Positions 1 through 7,321 of a stretch of DNA of 16,477 nt are shown here, piece by piece. Source of the DNA: Frankiaceae bacterium (GTDB lineage Bacteria; Actinomycetota; Actinomycetes; Mycobacteriales; SCTD01); contig JAJAYV010000272.1 in NCBI GenBank assembly GCA_026786045.1, positions 1 to 16,477 on the forward strand, in the 5' to 3' direction. Numbering within the stretch: the first letter of the stretch is position 1; every line of letters begins with the position of its first letter. Made by a program: the position numbers and the translations under genes. Under the pieces are notes generated by a model. The model had not been told where the DNA came from and ran no database searches. It saw only the letters and a program-made list of their open reading frames with translations.

Positions 1-11
1 ACAGGACATGC

Positions 12-236
12 ATGAAGCGGGTCGGTCTCGTCGTCGGTGGCGCGCTGCTTGGCGTTCTGCTCGCAGCCCTCTGGTGGATGCGGCTGGATCGCCGAACCTG
101 CGAAGGTGGTTGCGAACTCCCTATCCCGCCGGGCGACCTGACCCTCGGGCTCGGCGCGGCTGCTGGCGCGGCTGCTGCCTTGCTCGTCATGAGTCTGTAC
201 GCACTCTGGCAGCGAGGAACCGACAACCGCGCATAG
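12..236 (+). CDS. Small two-helix membrane protein of unknown function
   Basis: A 74-residue protein that I do not recognise as a named family. It has a hydrophobic helix at about residues 4-23, a short polar stretch with a Cys-x3-Cys pair (CEGGC, about residues 31-35), and a second Ala/Leu-rich helix at about residues 43-66. This predicts two membrane passes with a small loop carrying two cysteines. The ATG at 12 has an AGGAC-like ribosome site just upstream. The gene ends 182 bp before the sigma-factor start and runs the same way, so it may belong to the same accessory locus, but nothing shows co-transcription. It lies at the window edge, so its upstream context is unseen. Confidence 0.6.
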   Translation: MKRVGLVVGGALLGVLLAALWWMRLDRRTCEGGCELPIPPGDLTLGLGAAAGAAAALLVMSLYALWQRGTDNRA

Positions 237-418
237 GTGGCATTCTCGGCTGCTCGCCGCGGCTGGGCGGTCCCTGGTTCGCTAGCCGCCCTTGGGCTTC
301 GGCAACGCCGAGCCCTCTCGCGGCGACCGAGGCTGGCTTCGTCGGGTTGGGCGCACGGCGCGCCGAGAAAGTCGATGTGTCGGGGGAACCGGACAGGCTG
401 CTGGCGGGGGTTAGGGAT

Positions 419-925
419 GTGAGCACGACCGACGACGACGACGACGAGCGGGCGTTCGGCGACCTGTACGCCGCGTCATACGCGCGCCTGGTCGGTGTTG
501 TTGGCGTTGTCGCGCAGGACCGGCAGGAGGCCGAGGAAGCCGTCCAGGACGCGTTCGTCCGGCTGATGGGCCAGTGGCCGAACGTGTCCCGCTACGACGA
601 CCCCGAGGCGTGGGTGCGCAAGGTGGCGTTCGGCTTCGTCAGCAACCGCCGCCGCAAGATCCGCAACGGCCTCCGGGCAGCGCTGCGGCACGGCGCCGCA
701 CCGGACACGCCGGCCATGTCGGGTGACGCGGTGGATCTGCGGCGGGCGCTGGCGGCCCTGTCGGTGCCGCAGCGGCAGGTGATCGTGCTCCAAGACCTCG
801 GGTTGGGCGTCGCCGACATCGCCCGGCAGCTCGACATCCCTGTCGGGACGGTCAAGTCGCGCCTGTCGCGCGCCCGTGCCGCCCTCGCTCCGCTGCTCCG
901 AGAGGATGCCAACGATCATGTCTGA
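419..925 (+). CDS. SigE-family ECF RNA polymerase sigma factor
   Basis: A 168-residue group 4 (extracytoplasmic function) sigma factor that would direct RNA polymerase to a small regulon. Region 2 spans about residues 14-82 (from FGDLYAASYARLVGVV through EEAVQDAFVRLM to DPEAWVRKVAFGFVSNRRR). Region 4 spans about 107-160 (LSVPQRQVIVLQDLGLGVADIA, then PVGTVKSRLSRARAAL, the helix-turn-helix that reads the -35 element). The length is normal for the SigE-type families common in actinobacteria. I chose the GTG at 419: it gives a standard N-terminus with an Asp-rich run, and an AGG lies just upstream. The frame stays open back to position 8, but that extension is Arg/Ala-rich and overlaps another gene. 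The 3' end overlaps the next gene by 8 bp, suggesting translational coupling with a regulator. Confidence 0.9.
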   Translation: MSTTDDDDDERAFGDLYAASYARLVGVVGVVAQDRQEAEEAVQDAFVRLMGQWPNVSRYDDPEAWVRKVAFGFVSNRRRKIRNGLRAALRHGAAPDTPAMSGDAVDLRRALAALSVPQRQVIVLQDLGLGVADIARQLDIPVGTVKSRLSRARAALAPLLREDANDHV

Positions 926-1916
926 CCTGCACCGGGCTGTCGAAGCCGAGATCCGGGCGTTCACCCCGGACCGGACCCCTCCGCTGAGCGCGCTCAAGGC
1001 CCGCAAGCGCAGCCGCGACCGGCGGCGGTTCACGGTCGCCGGCGCGGCCCTGTCCGTTGTCGCGGTCAGCGGCATTGCAGGGGGATCGGCGTTTCTGAGC
1101 GAGATGCCGGACTTGACGTCGTCGGTGGCGGTCGGCCCTGCGGGGTCCGGCTCGGCGGAAGGGGTTGTCTTTGATGTGCTGCCCGTGACGTCGGGCAGGG
1201 TGGACGACGCGCGTTTCGGTGTCGGCGTGGACGCCTGCGTACGACTGCCAGGAACCTCCGACCTGGCCGAGCTCATGAGCGTTCACCCGGCTTACCAGGT
1301 CACGGTCACAGGTGCGGACGCAGTCGAGGCTCTTCGGTCCTGCGTTGACCAAGTAGTCGGCTACGCCGCAACCGTCGCCACGGAGATCGTGCAGCCGCCT
1401 GAAGCCGCGCCGGGAGTCTCAGCAGAGTCCGTGGCCCGGCTCTGCGCGGTTGCGGCTGAGACCTTCGACGGCCAGGTGGCCGGCGCGTACCCGACCACGG
1501 TCGAAGCGGTGCGCGCCTACATGCAGGCCCCGCCGTCCACGGGCTACACGCTGGCCGCTCCCGGCCCCAGCGAGGCCAACCCGTTCCCGCCGAGCTGGTC
1601 GTCCCGGAAGCCTGAGACCCGAGCAGCCGCCTGCTACATCGACGCGGACTTCCCCACCCCCGGACCGCCCGGCCGACCGCCCGCCGAACGCGCCCTGATC
1701 ATGGCAGCCAACGGCGCGTCGCCGTTCCTGGTCAAGGCCGGCCCGAAGGACTCGATCATCCCGGCGCCGCTGCCCCTGGCACCGCCGGAGCCGACCGTTG
1801 CCCCGCCGACTCCGACGGCGGTGACGCCGGGACGGACCGACTTCTCCGAGTGCCTCAGCGTGCCGAGCGATCCCGCCGCCTGCACGGAGAACCTGCCCGA
1901 ACCCGGTCAACGGTGA
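918..1916 (+). CDS. Single-pass membrane protein, probable sigma-factor partner
   Basis: A 332-residue protein whose ATG at 918 lies inside the end of the sigma gene. Starts further upstream in this frame are possible, but this one gives a sensible N-terminus (MSDLHRAVEAEIRAF). It has a short charged cytoplasmic segment (about 1-37, ending in an Arg/Lys-rich run), one transmembrane helix at about 38-60, and a large outside domain with several cysteines. The tail is rich in Pro and Thr (about residues 275-310). I see no HxxxCxxC anti-sigma zinc motif, so it is not a classical ZAS-domain protein. Coupling to the sigma gene and the topology suggest an anti-sigma or sensor role; this is inferred from position rather than homology. 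The next gene starts 106 bp downstream. Confidence 0.7.
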   Translation: MSDLHRAVEAEIRAFTPDRTPPLSALKARKRSRDRRRFTVAGAALSVVAVSGIAGGSAFLSEMPDLTSSVAVGPAGSGSAEGVVFDVLPVTSGRVDDARFGVGVDACVRLPGTSDLAELMSVHPAYQVTVTGADAVEALRSCVDQVVGYAATVATEIVQPPEAAPGVSAESVARLCAVAAETFDGQVAGAYPTTVEAVRAYMQAPPSTGYTLAAPGPSEANPFPPSWSSRKPETRAAACYIDADFPTPGPPGRPPAERALIMAANGASPFLVKAGPKDSIIPAPLPLAPPEPTVAPPTPTAVTPGRTDFSECLSVPSDPAACTENLPEPGQR

Positions 1917-2005
1917 CGCCCGCTCGCCCCGACGGCTCTCGGGGCCAGGCGCTCTGCCATCTGTCGCGGCACTGTCCGCTGTCCCTCACCCCCGTGTCAC
2001 AGATT

Positions 2006-2011
2006 GGAGGG
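2006..2011 (+). promoter_or_regulatory. Ribosome binding site GGAGGG
   Basis: A near-perfect Shine-Dalgarno match 11 bp before the GTG at 2023. It fixes the start of the cell-wall-binding reading frame at a signal-peptide-like N-terminus, and shows that the broken gene still has an intact translation start. Confidence 0.6.
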
Positions 2012-2022
2012 AAACCCCACCT

Positions 2023-2990
2023 GTGCGTCATCTGAGAAACCTGCTGCCTTCGGCCGTCCCGGCCCTGGCGGTGACCGCTCTCGCGGTCGCCGGCACCGTC
2101 CCGTCCGGCCCAACGCGCGCGTCGGCCTCAGTGGTGGCTCCGTCGATGTCGACGGTCGCGCACGGCGGCGAGCACGTCCGGCTGGCCGGCCAGGACCGGT
2201 ACGGCACTGCCGCGGCGGTCAGCCGGGACGCGTTCCCGAACGGCAGCGTTCCGGTGGTGCACGTGGTGAACGGCCTGGGATTCGCTGACGCGCTCGCCGC
2301 CGGCCCGGCCGCCGCCGTCCTGGGCGGGCCGGTCCTTCCCGTCGCTACGGACACGATCCCGGGCGTGATCGCCGCCGAGCTGGAACGGCTGCGCCCGGGC
2401 CGGATCGTCCTGGTCGGCGGGGCGGCGGCGGTCAGCAGCGAGGTCGAGCAGGCCCTCGGGCAGTACACCGGCGGCGGCGTCACCCGGGCCGCGGGCGCCG
2501 ACCGATACGAAACCGCCGCGGCGGTGGCGCTGGCCGCGTTCGACGGGCCGGCCCCGCAGGTCCTGCTCGCGACCGGCGAAGGGTTCGCCGACGCGTTGGC
2601 GGCGCGGTCGGCGCGAACACCGGAACCATCCAGAACTCTATTCTGAATGAGCTCGACCCTTACGCGACCGGCGGCGTCAACCGTCTCGCCGGCCCGGACC
2701 GCGCCGGCACCGCCGCCCGGCTCGCCTGGGTGTTCTGGCCGCAGAGCGCCGGCACCGTCTACCTCGCGACCGGTCAGCAGTACCCGGACGCGCTCGCGTC
2801 CGTCCCGGCCGCCGGAACCGACAACGCGCCGCTGCTGCTCACCCGGCAGGGGTGCCTGCCCGCCGCCACCGCCGCGCAGCTCGACCGGCTCCAGCCGCAG
2901 ACCGTCGTCATCGTCGGCGGCCCCGCCGCGGTCAGCGACCAGGCACTGAGCACGCCGTGCACGGCGGCCGCGCCAGCCGTGCCCGGTTGA
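2023..2990 (+). pseudogene. Secreted protein with cell-wall-binding type 2 repeats (frameshifted)
   Basis: The N-terminus is signal-peptide-like (a few basic residues, then an Ala/Val-rich core to about residue 25, then an Ala-Ser-Ala motif). CWB_2 (PF04122-type) repeats follow, a family that anchors proteins non-covalently to the cell wall. Repeat 1 is complete: RLAGQDRYGTAAAVS, GFADALAAGPAAAVLGGPVL, RIVLVGGAAAVSSEVEQAL. Repeat 2 begins normally (AAGADRYETAAAV, GFADALA near 2581-2601) and then jumps straight to the end of the repeat in another frame (GGAVGANTGTIQNSILNEL from about 2598). About 39 residues, compared with repeat 1, are missing and the frame changes. Repeat 3 (RLAGPDRAGTAARLAWVF, TVVIVGGPAAVSDQAL) is whole in the new frame and ends at TGA 2988-2990. 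As written, translation stops at 2646 after 207 residues. The following propeller segment continues in the same frame immediately after the TGA, so the two may once have been one gene. Confidence 0.75.
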
Positions 2991-3811
2991 GTGCTCGTGG
3001 CGACCGATACACAGCTGGTCCGTGTGGGCACGACCGGATCGGAAAGCCGGCCGCTGGCGCAGTACCAGGGCCGGTCCGGCCCGGGCGATGAGCCGTTCGG
3101 CCAGTACGTGGACTCGCTCGACGTCAGCGCCGACGGACGGACGGTCTACGTGAGCGTCTGCTGCGAACCGGCTGCCGGCCGGATCGAACGGATGCCGGCG
3201 ACCGAAGCCGCCCTCCAGGCCGGACAAGGCATTCGTGTCCGCGACCTCTCCGGTCGCCTCTCCCGACGGCACGCGCCTGGCGCCGATCGGCCTCACCGGG
3301 CTTCTCCTCGTCGACATTCCCACCGGCACGATCACCCGGAGCCTGCCCTGGCCCGCAGGGACGGAGTACGCGGCGCGGAGGTCGCTGGCGTGGTCTCCGG
3401 ACGGCACGGCCCTGGCCCTGCTGGGGCCCGGGCGACGAACCGGAGGCAGACGCCGGCATGCGCGTCCGCGTGATCCCGGCGTCTGCGGCCGACTTGTCGA
3501 CCAGCGTCGTGTTCGACCCGCGGCCCGGGCAGACGTATGCCGGACCGGCTTTCCGCGGCGACGGACTGCTCGTCCTGGCCCGCCAGCCGGTCCAGACGGC
3601 AGCGGGAAGCGACGCGGTGGGCGTGGTCCTCGATCCGTCTGACGGCAGCGCCCGAGAAGAGTTCGCGCTGTCCGGAAGGGTCGTCGAGCAGGACTACGAC
3701 AGCACAGGGACCTACCTGCTCACCCTCCACGACGACGGGACAGTGCACTGGCAGGGCGCCGGAACCGACGGAACGCTTCAGATCAAGGGGGCGATGGCAG
3801 CGGCGTGGTGA
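2991..3811 (+). pseudogene. WD40/TolB-like propeller domain, broken by two frameshifts
   Basis: Three reading-frame pieces join end to end into one beta-propeller-like protein of about 270 residues. Piece 1 (2991 to about 3228) contains DSLDVSADGRTVYVSV. Piece 2 (about 3229-3430) contains SPVASPDGTRLAPIG and LAWSPDGTALALLGPG. Piece 3 (about 3431-3811) contains DEPEADAGMRVRV, GPAFRGDGLLVLARQP and YLLTLHDDGTVHWQG. The repeated (A/S)xDG(T/R) turns followed by hydrophobic strands are typical of WD40-like/TolB-type blades. Each switch moves the frame by +1, so each fits one extra base (or two lost). The second is in the GC run at 3424-3433. The GTG at 2991 directly follows a TGA and has no separate ribosome site, so I read this as the C-terminal part of the cell-wall-binding protein upstream. 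Substrate and role are unknown. Confidence 0.65.
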
Positions 3812-3860
3812 CCGCGCGCCTTCCCGCATCGGCCGCGCCACTACGCACGTCGCAGAGGTG

Positions 3861-3889
3861 CCGCTAGCCGTCCGCTAGCCGGGGCTAGG
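3861..3889. repeat. CTAG-rich direct/inverted repeat upstream of a small membrane gene
   Basis: Two direct copies of GCTAGCCG start at 3863 and 3874 (11 bp apart, about one helical turn). The second forms an inverted pair with GGCTAG at 3883-3888. The cluster ends 14 bp before the ATG at 3904. CTAG is usually rare in bacterial DNA, so three copies in about 25 bp stand out. It could be an operator or a transcription stop for the region upstream; neither role can be shown from sequence alone. Confidence 0.35.
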
Positions 3890-3903
3890 AACCGCAAGCG
3901 TCC

Positions 3904-4224
3904 ATGCTGCGTCACATGTACATGACTGAGGCGGACCCGCATGGCTCCGCACGGTCCCGCTGGTCCGTTGCCCTCGTAGCCCTGGGTGCAGCCCTGACTG
4001 TCGCCATCGTGGCCTTCGTGGCGGCGGTCGAACTGACCCTTCGTGCGGGCGGTGCACGTCCTGCGGCTGTAGCGGGCGTGGTCATCGCCGTGGGCCTGCT
4101 TGCCGTCCCAAGGCGGTGGCGGTGGCTCGCCCTGGCGTGGTGCATCGGCTTGGCTGCCTTCGGGGCCTTCTACCTCGCACTCGCAAGCGCACCCAACTAC
4201 GGGGACCTGCTGCCTCGACGGTAG
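3904..4224 (+). CDS. Small multi-pass membrane protein of unknown function
   Basis: Up to 106 residues; ATGs at 3904, 3916 and 3922 are all possible starts, and the last gives the cleanest N-terminus (MTEADPHGSARSR). After a polar, Arg-containing N-terminus come three hydrophobic segments: about residues 22-47, 53-68 and 74-94. An Arg/Trp-rich link (PRRWRW) separates the second and third. I do not recognise a family. It follows the broken cell-wall/propeller gene by 92 bp, in the same direction. It may be an accessory hypothetical of the sigma locus or an unrelated small gene. Confidence 0.55.
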   Translation: MLRHMYMTEADPHGSARSRWSVALVALGAALTVAIVAFVAAVELTLRAGGARPAAVAGVVIAVGLLAVPRRWRWLALAWCIGLAAFGAFYLALASAPNYGDLLPRR

Positions 4225-4399
4225 GTGGTGGCGCTAGCCATAGGTGATGGCACTCTGCGACGTCCCGTTGCGGGCGGTTCGGGTCAGCGTCGATGGTGCG
4301 CAGGAGCCACCCGCATCCGCAGACAATGCGGGTCACGCATACCGCTCGACGCTTGGCATCGAGTGGGACAGCAACGACGTGTAGGAGCCACTCGTGCAC
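4082..4399 (-). CDS. Possible small Cys/His-containing protein (weak)
   Basis: A 105-residue reading frame with a GTG start. Its first 55 or so residues have a plausible metal-binding look: VCGCGWLLRT with Cys-x-Cys, then a later Cys-His-His (ECHHLW). Wobble positions in this part are about 70% G/C, only slightly above chance here. The C-terminal half lies opposite the 106-residue membrane gene and becomes Arg/Pro-rich, so at most the N-terminal part (about 4230-4399) may be genuine, perhaps a gene remnant. It fills the only gap between the accessory locus and the thioesterase. Confidence 0.22.
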   Translation of the reverse strand: MHEWLLHVVAVPLDAKRRAVCVTRIVCGCGWLLRTIDADPNRPQRDVAECHHLWLAPPPTVEAAGPRSWVRLRVRGRRPRRQPSRCTTPGRATATALGRQAGPRR

Positions 4400-4429
4400 G
4401 GCCCGGCTGTCTCACAGTCACGGCAAGGG

Positions 4430-5299
4430 TCAGCGCGGAGTGCGGAGCAGCCCCTCCTGCACCACGCTGACCGCGAGCCGGCCGTCCCGCGTGTAGATGC
4501 TGCCGCGCGACAGCCCGCGGGCGGCGCCGGTCCACGGCGACTCCTGGTCGTACAGCCACCACTCATCGGCGCGGAACGGCCGGTGGAACCACATGGCATG
4601 GTCCAGGCTCGCGCCGAGGACGTCGCCGGTGCCCCAGGCCAGGCCATGGTTGAGCAGGGTCGAGTCGAGCAACGTCATGTCGCTGGCGAACGTGACGGCG
4701 CAGACGTGCAGCAGCGGGTCGTTCGGCAGCGTGCCGTCGGCGCGCATCCACACCTGCGAGCTCGGCTTGCGATAGCCGCTGTCCTTCGCGACACGCGGCG
4801 GGTCGCCGACGTAGCGGACGTCGATGGGGCGCGGGCGGGTGTACCAGCCACCCATCTCCTCGGCGTACGGCTGCATGCGCTCGGAAAGCGTCGTGAGGGT
4901 CTCGGGCTCGGGGACCTCCGGCATCGTCGACTGGTGCTCGATGCCCTGCTCGACCAGCTGGAAGGAGGCCGACAGGTTAAAGATCGGCTTGCCGTGCTGG
5001 ACACCGACGACGCGCCGGGTGGTGAAGCTGCGGCCGTCGCGGATCCGGTCGACCTCGTAGACGATCGGGATGCTCGGGTCGCCGGGGCGCAGGAAGTAGG
5101 CGTGCAGGCTGTGCACCGGGCGGTCGGCCGGGACGGTGCGGCCGGCGGCAACGAGGGCCTGGCCGGCGACCTGGCCGCCGAACACGCGCTGCAGCGACTC
5201 GGTCGGCTGCTTGCCGCGGAAGATGTCCACCTCGATCGTCTCGAGGTCCAGCAGGTCCACCAGCCGGTCGAGCGGGGTCGCGCCCTGGGTCGTGTTCAC
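4430..5299 (-). CDS. tesB: Acyl-CoA thioesterase II (TesB family)
   Basis: A 289-residue double-hotdog thioesterase that hydrolyses acyl-CoA to free fatty acid and CoA in the cytoplasm. Family signatures are GGQVAGQALVAAGRTV (about 41-56), HSLHAYFLRPGDPSIPI (63-79), DGRSFTTRRV (88-97), and in the second hotdog ASDMTLLDS (206-213), SLDHAMWFHRPFRADEWWLY (231-250) and AVSVVQEGLLR (277-286). Asp207 and Gln281 match the catalytic Asp and Gln of TesB enzymes. The usual catalytic Thr appears to be Ser231, a conservative change. The length is standard. The GTG start at 5299 lies 31 bp after the ABC-F stop, so it is probably the last gene of the five-gene minus-strand operon. It may work with the acyl-CoA-associated kinase at 9030-10079 in lipid turnover, though that gene is in a different transcript. 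Confidence 0.93.
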   Translation of the reverse strand: MNTTQGATPLDRLVDLLDLETIEVDIFRGKQPTESLQRVFGGQVAGQALVAAGRTVPADRPVHSLHAYFLRPGDPSIPIVYEVDRIRDGRSFTTRRVVGVQHGKPIFNLSASFQLVEQGIEHQSTMPEVPEPETLTTLSERMQPYAEEMGGWYTRPRPIDVRYVGDPPRVAKDSGYRKPSSQVWMRADGTLPNDPLLHVCAVTFASDMTLLDSTLLNHGLAWGTGDVLGASLDHAMWFHRPFRADEWWLYDQESPWTGAARGLSRGSIYTRDGRLAVSVVQEGLLRTPR

Positions 5300-5330
5300 C
5301 GACGCAGTGTTCCAGGGTGGCTCGACCCGA

Positions 5331-6947
5331 CTACTGCTGGCCCAGCCGGACGGTCTCTGTCACCCGCACCGCCTCGAGCAGCCGCCGGTCGTGGGTGACG
5401 AGCAGCAGCGTCCCTTCGTACTGCTCGATGGCCGCCTCGAGCTGCTCGATCGCCGGCAGGTCGAGGTGGTTGGTCGGCTCGTCGAGGACGAGCAGGTTGA
5501 CGCCGACGGCCTGCAGGAGCGCGAGGGAGGCGCGGGTGCGCTCGCCGGGGGACAGTGACGCGGCCGGTCGGGCGACGTGGTCGGCCTTGAGCCCGTACTT
5601 GGCCAGCAGTGTCCGCACATCAGCGGCCGGCCAGGAGGTCAGCGACTCGACGACCTCGACGACCGTCGATGAGCCGGTGAAGGCGGAGCGCGCCTGGTCC
5701 ACCTCGCCGACAAGCACGCCCGGCCCGAGCGACTGCCGCCCGGCCTCGAGCGGCAGCCGGCCGAGCAGCGCCTTCAGCAGCGTCGTCTTCCCGGACCCGT
5801 TCGGCCCCACGATCGCGATCCGGTCGCCGTAGGAGACCTGCAGGTCGATGGGCCCGAACACGAAGTCGCCGCGTCGTACGACCACCTGCGCCAGCACGGC
5901 GACGACGGAGCCGGAGCGCGGTGCGGCCGCGATCGACATCTGCAGCTGCCATTCCTTGCGCGGCTCCTCGACGACGTCGAGGTGCTTGATCTGCGACTCG
6001 ATGCCGCGCACTCGCGAGGCGGCGTGCGTGGCGGCCTCGATGCGCGCGCCCTTCCCGGCGCGGTCGTTGTCCGGCATCTTGCGCTTCGCCCGCAGCGCGC
6101 CGCGCACGGACTGCTCGCGCTGCCGCTGCGCCTGCTCGACCAGCCCCTGCTTCTTGTCGGCGAAGTCCTCGAACGCGTCCCGTGCCTGCGCGCTGCGCAG
6201 CGCGCGCTCGGCGAGGTAGGCGTCGTAGCCGCCGCCGTAGAGCGTCGCGGTGCGCGAGGGCTCGTCGACGTCGAGCACGGAGGTGATGACGCGGGACAGG
6301 AACTCGCGGTCGTGCGACACGACGACGAGACCGGCCTGCAGCCCGGTCACGAACTCCTCGAGCCGCTCCAGCCCGGCGAAGTCGAGGTCGTTGGTCGGCT
6401 CGTCGAGCAGGAAGACGTCGTAGCGCGACAGCAGCACGGAGGCCAGCGACGCGCGGGCGGCCTGGCCCCCGGACAGGGACAACGTCGTTGCTGACAGCAG
6501 GTCCAGCCGCAGCCCGAGGTCGGCGCACACCTGCTCGATGCGCACGTCGAGGTCCGCTCCACCGAGGTCGAGCCAGCGGGACAACGCGGTGTCGTAGTCC
6601 GGGCCGGCCGCGCCGGTCGACAGCGCCTCGAGCGAGGCGTCCAGATCCACCTGCGCCGCAGCCACTCCCGTCCGCCGGGTCAAGAACTCGGTCAGCGTCT
6701 CGCCCGGCCGCCGGTCGGGCTCCTGGGGAAGCAAGCCGACGGTCGCGCTCGGTGGTGACAGGGACACCCGGCCGGACTCCGGCACCAGCGAGCCGGCCAG
6801 CGTCGCCAGCAGTGTGGACTTGCCGACGCCGTTCGGGCCGACCACGCCGATGCGCGCGCCGGGGGCGACGGTCAGCGAGACGCCGGACAGGACGAGCGAA
6901 GGGCCGCGGACGACGGTGACGTCGGACGCGACGAGGGTGGCGGACAC
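5331..6947 (-). CDS. ABC-F family ATP-binding protein
   Basis: A 538-residue soluble protein with two ABC ATPase domains and no membrane segments. ABC-F proteins act on ribosomes, as translation factors or antibiotic-protection proteins. Domain 1 has Walker A GPNGVGKST (37-45), signature LSGGQ (158-162) and Walker B FLLDEPTNDLD (179-189). Domain 2 has Walker A GPNGSGKTT (381-389), signature LSPGE (465-469) and Walker B LVLDEPTNHLD (486-496). Between them is a charged, probably helical linker (about 245-330) with the Lys/Arg/Gln-rich stretch expected of the P-site tRNA-interacting motif. Sequence alone does not tell resistance from housekeeping. The housekeeping operon context (16 bp after the holin-family gene) argues mildly against a dedicated resistance gene. 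The start is GTG at 6947. Confidence 0.92.
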   Translation of the reverse strand: MSATLVASDVTVVRGPSLVLSGVSLTVAPGARIGVVGPNGVGKSTLLATLAGSLVPESGRVSLSPPSATVGLLPQEPDRRPGETLTEFLTRRTGVAAAQVDLDASLEALSTGAAGPDYDTALSRWLDLGGADLDVRIEQVCADLGLRLDLLSATTLSLSGGQAARASLASVLLSRYDVFLLDEPTNDLDFAGLERLEEFVTGLQAGLVVVSHDREFLSRVITSVLDVDEPSRTATLYGGGYDAYLAERALRSAQARDAFEDFADKKQGLVEQAQRQREQSVRGALRAKRKMPDNDRAGKGARIEAATHAASRVRGIESQIKHLDVVEEPRKEWQLQMSIAAAPRSGSVVAVLAQVVVRRGDFVFGPIDLQVSYGDRIAIVGPNGSGKTTLLKALLGRLPLEAGRQSLGPGVLVGEVDQARSAFTGSSTVVEVVESLTSWPAADVRTLLAKYGLKADHVARPAASLSPGERTRASLALLQAVGVNLLVLDEPTNHLDLPAIEQLEAAIEQYEGTLLLVTHDRRLLEAVRVTETVRLGQQ

Positions 6948-6963
6948 CCGCGAACGCTAGCGG

Positions 6964-7314
6964 TCAGTCCTTCTTCAGCCCCAGCACGTTGTCGCCCACC
7001 CAGGTCACGGCGCTGATCACGAGCGCCGCGATGAACGCCGGCCCGACGCCGTCGACGTCGAGCCGGTTGGTGAGCAGTGCGGTGAGGCCGAACATCGCCG
7101 CGTTGATGACGATGAGGAACAGTCCCAGCGTGAGCAGCAGCAGCGGGAACGACAGCAGCTTGAGCACCGGCTTCACCAACAGGTTGGCCAGCGAGAAGAT
7201 CAGCGCGATGACCAGGTAGCTGCCGATCCCCTTCTGGACCTCGATGCCGGGGACGTACGCCGCGACGAGCCAGACCGCGGCGGCGACGACGAGGAAGCGA
7301 GCGATCAGGCGCAT
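6964..7314 (-). CDS. Phage holin family protein (four-helix membrane protein, PF04020-like)
   Basis: A 116-residue integral membrane protein with four hydrophobic segments (about 4-22, 31-50, 56-86 containing a Leu-rich run, and 92-110). The motif NLLVKPVLKLLSFPLLLLTLGLF is split across the second and third segments; NLLVKPVLKLLSFP followed by a Leu-rich helix is characteristic of the 'phage holin 4 superfamily' (YvlD-like) found on many bacterial chromosomes. Despite the name, members are usually ordinary chromosomal proteins of unknown function, and no other phage lysis genes are nearby. Its ATG is 7 bp after the ligase stop and its stop is 16 bp before the ABC-F start, so it sits inside an operon. 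Confidence 0.88.
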   Translation of the reverse strand: MRLIARFLVVAAAVWLVAAYVPGIEVQKGIGSYLVIALIFSLANLLVKPVLKLLSFPLLLLTLGLFLIVINAAMFGLTALLTNRLDVDGVGPAFIAALVISAVTWVGDNVLGLKKD

Positions 7315-7321
7315 GCCCCGA

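Noticed and set aside
8..418. N-terminal extension of the sigma-factor frame back to position 8
   Set aside because: It overlaps the small membrane gene in another frame, is Arg/Ala/Pro-rich, and adds 137 residues absent from ECF sigma factors. The GTG at 419 gives a normal length.
1995..2029. TGTCACA...CGTC as an ECF promoter for the cell-wall-binding gene
   Set aside because: The 24-base spacing is too long for known ECF41-type promoters, and the elements straddle the ribosome site and start codon.
6964..7314. 'Phage holin' label as evidence of a prophage
   Set aside because: The family is mostly chromosomal, and no endolysin, capsid or tail genes are near; its neighbours are housekeeping genes.
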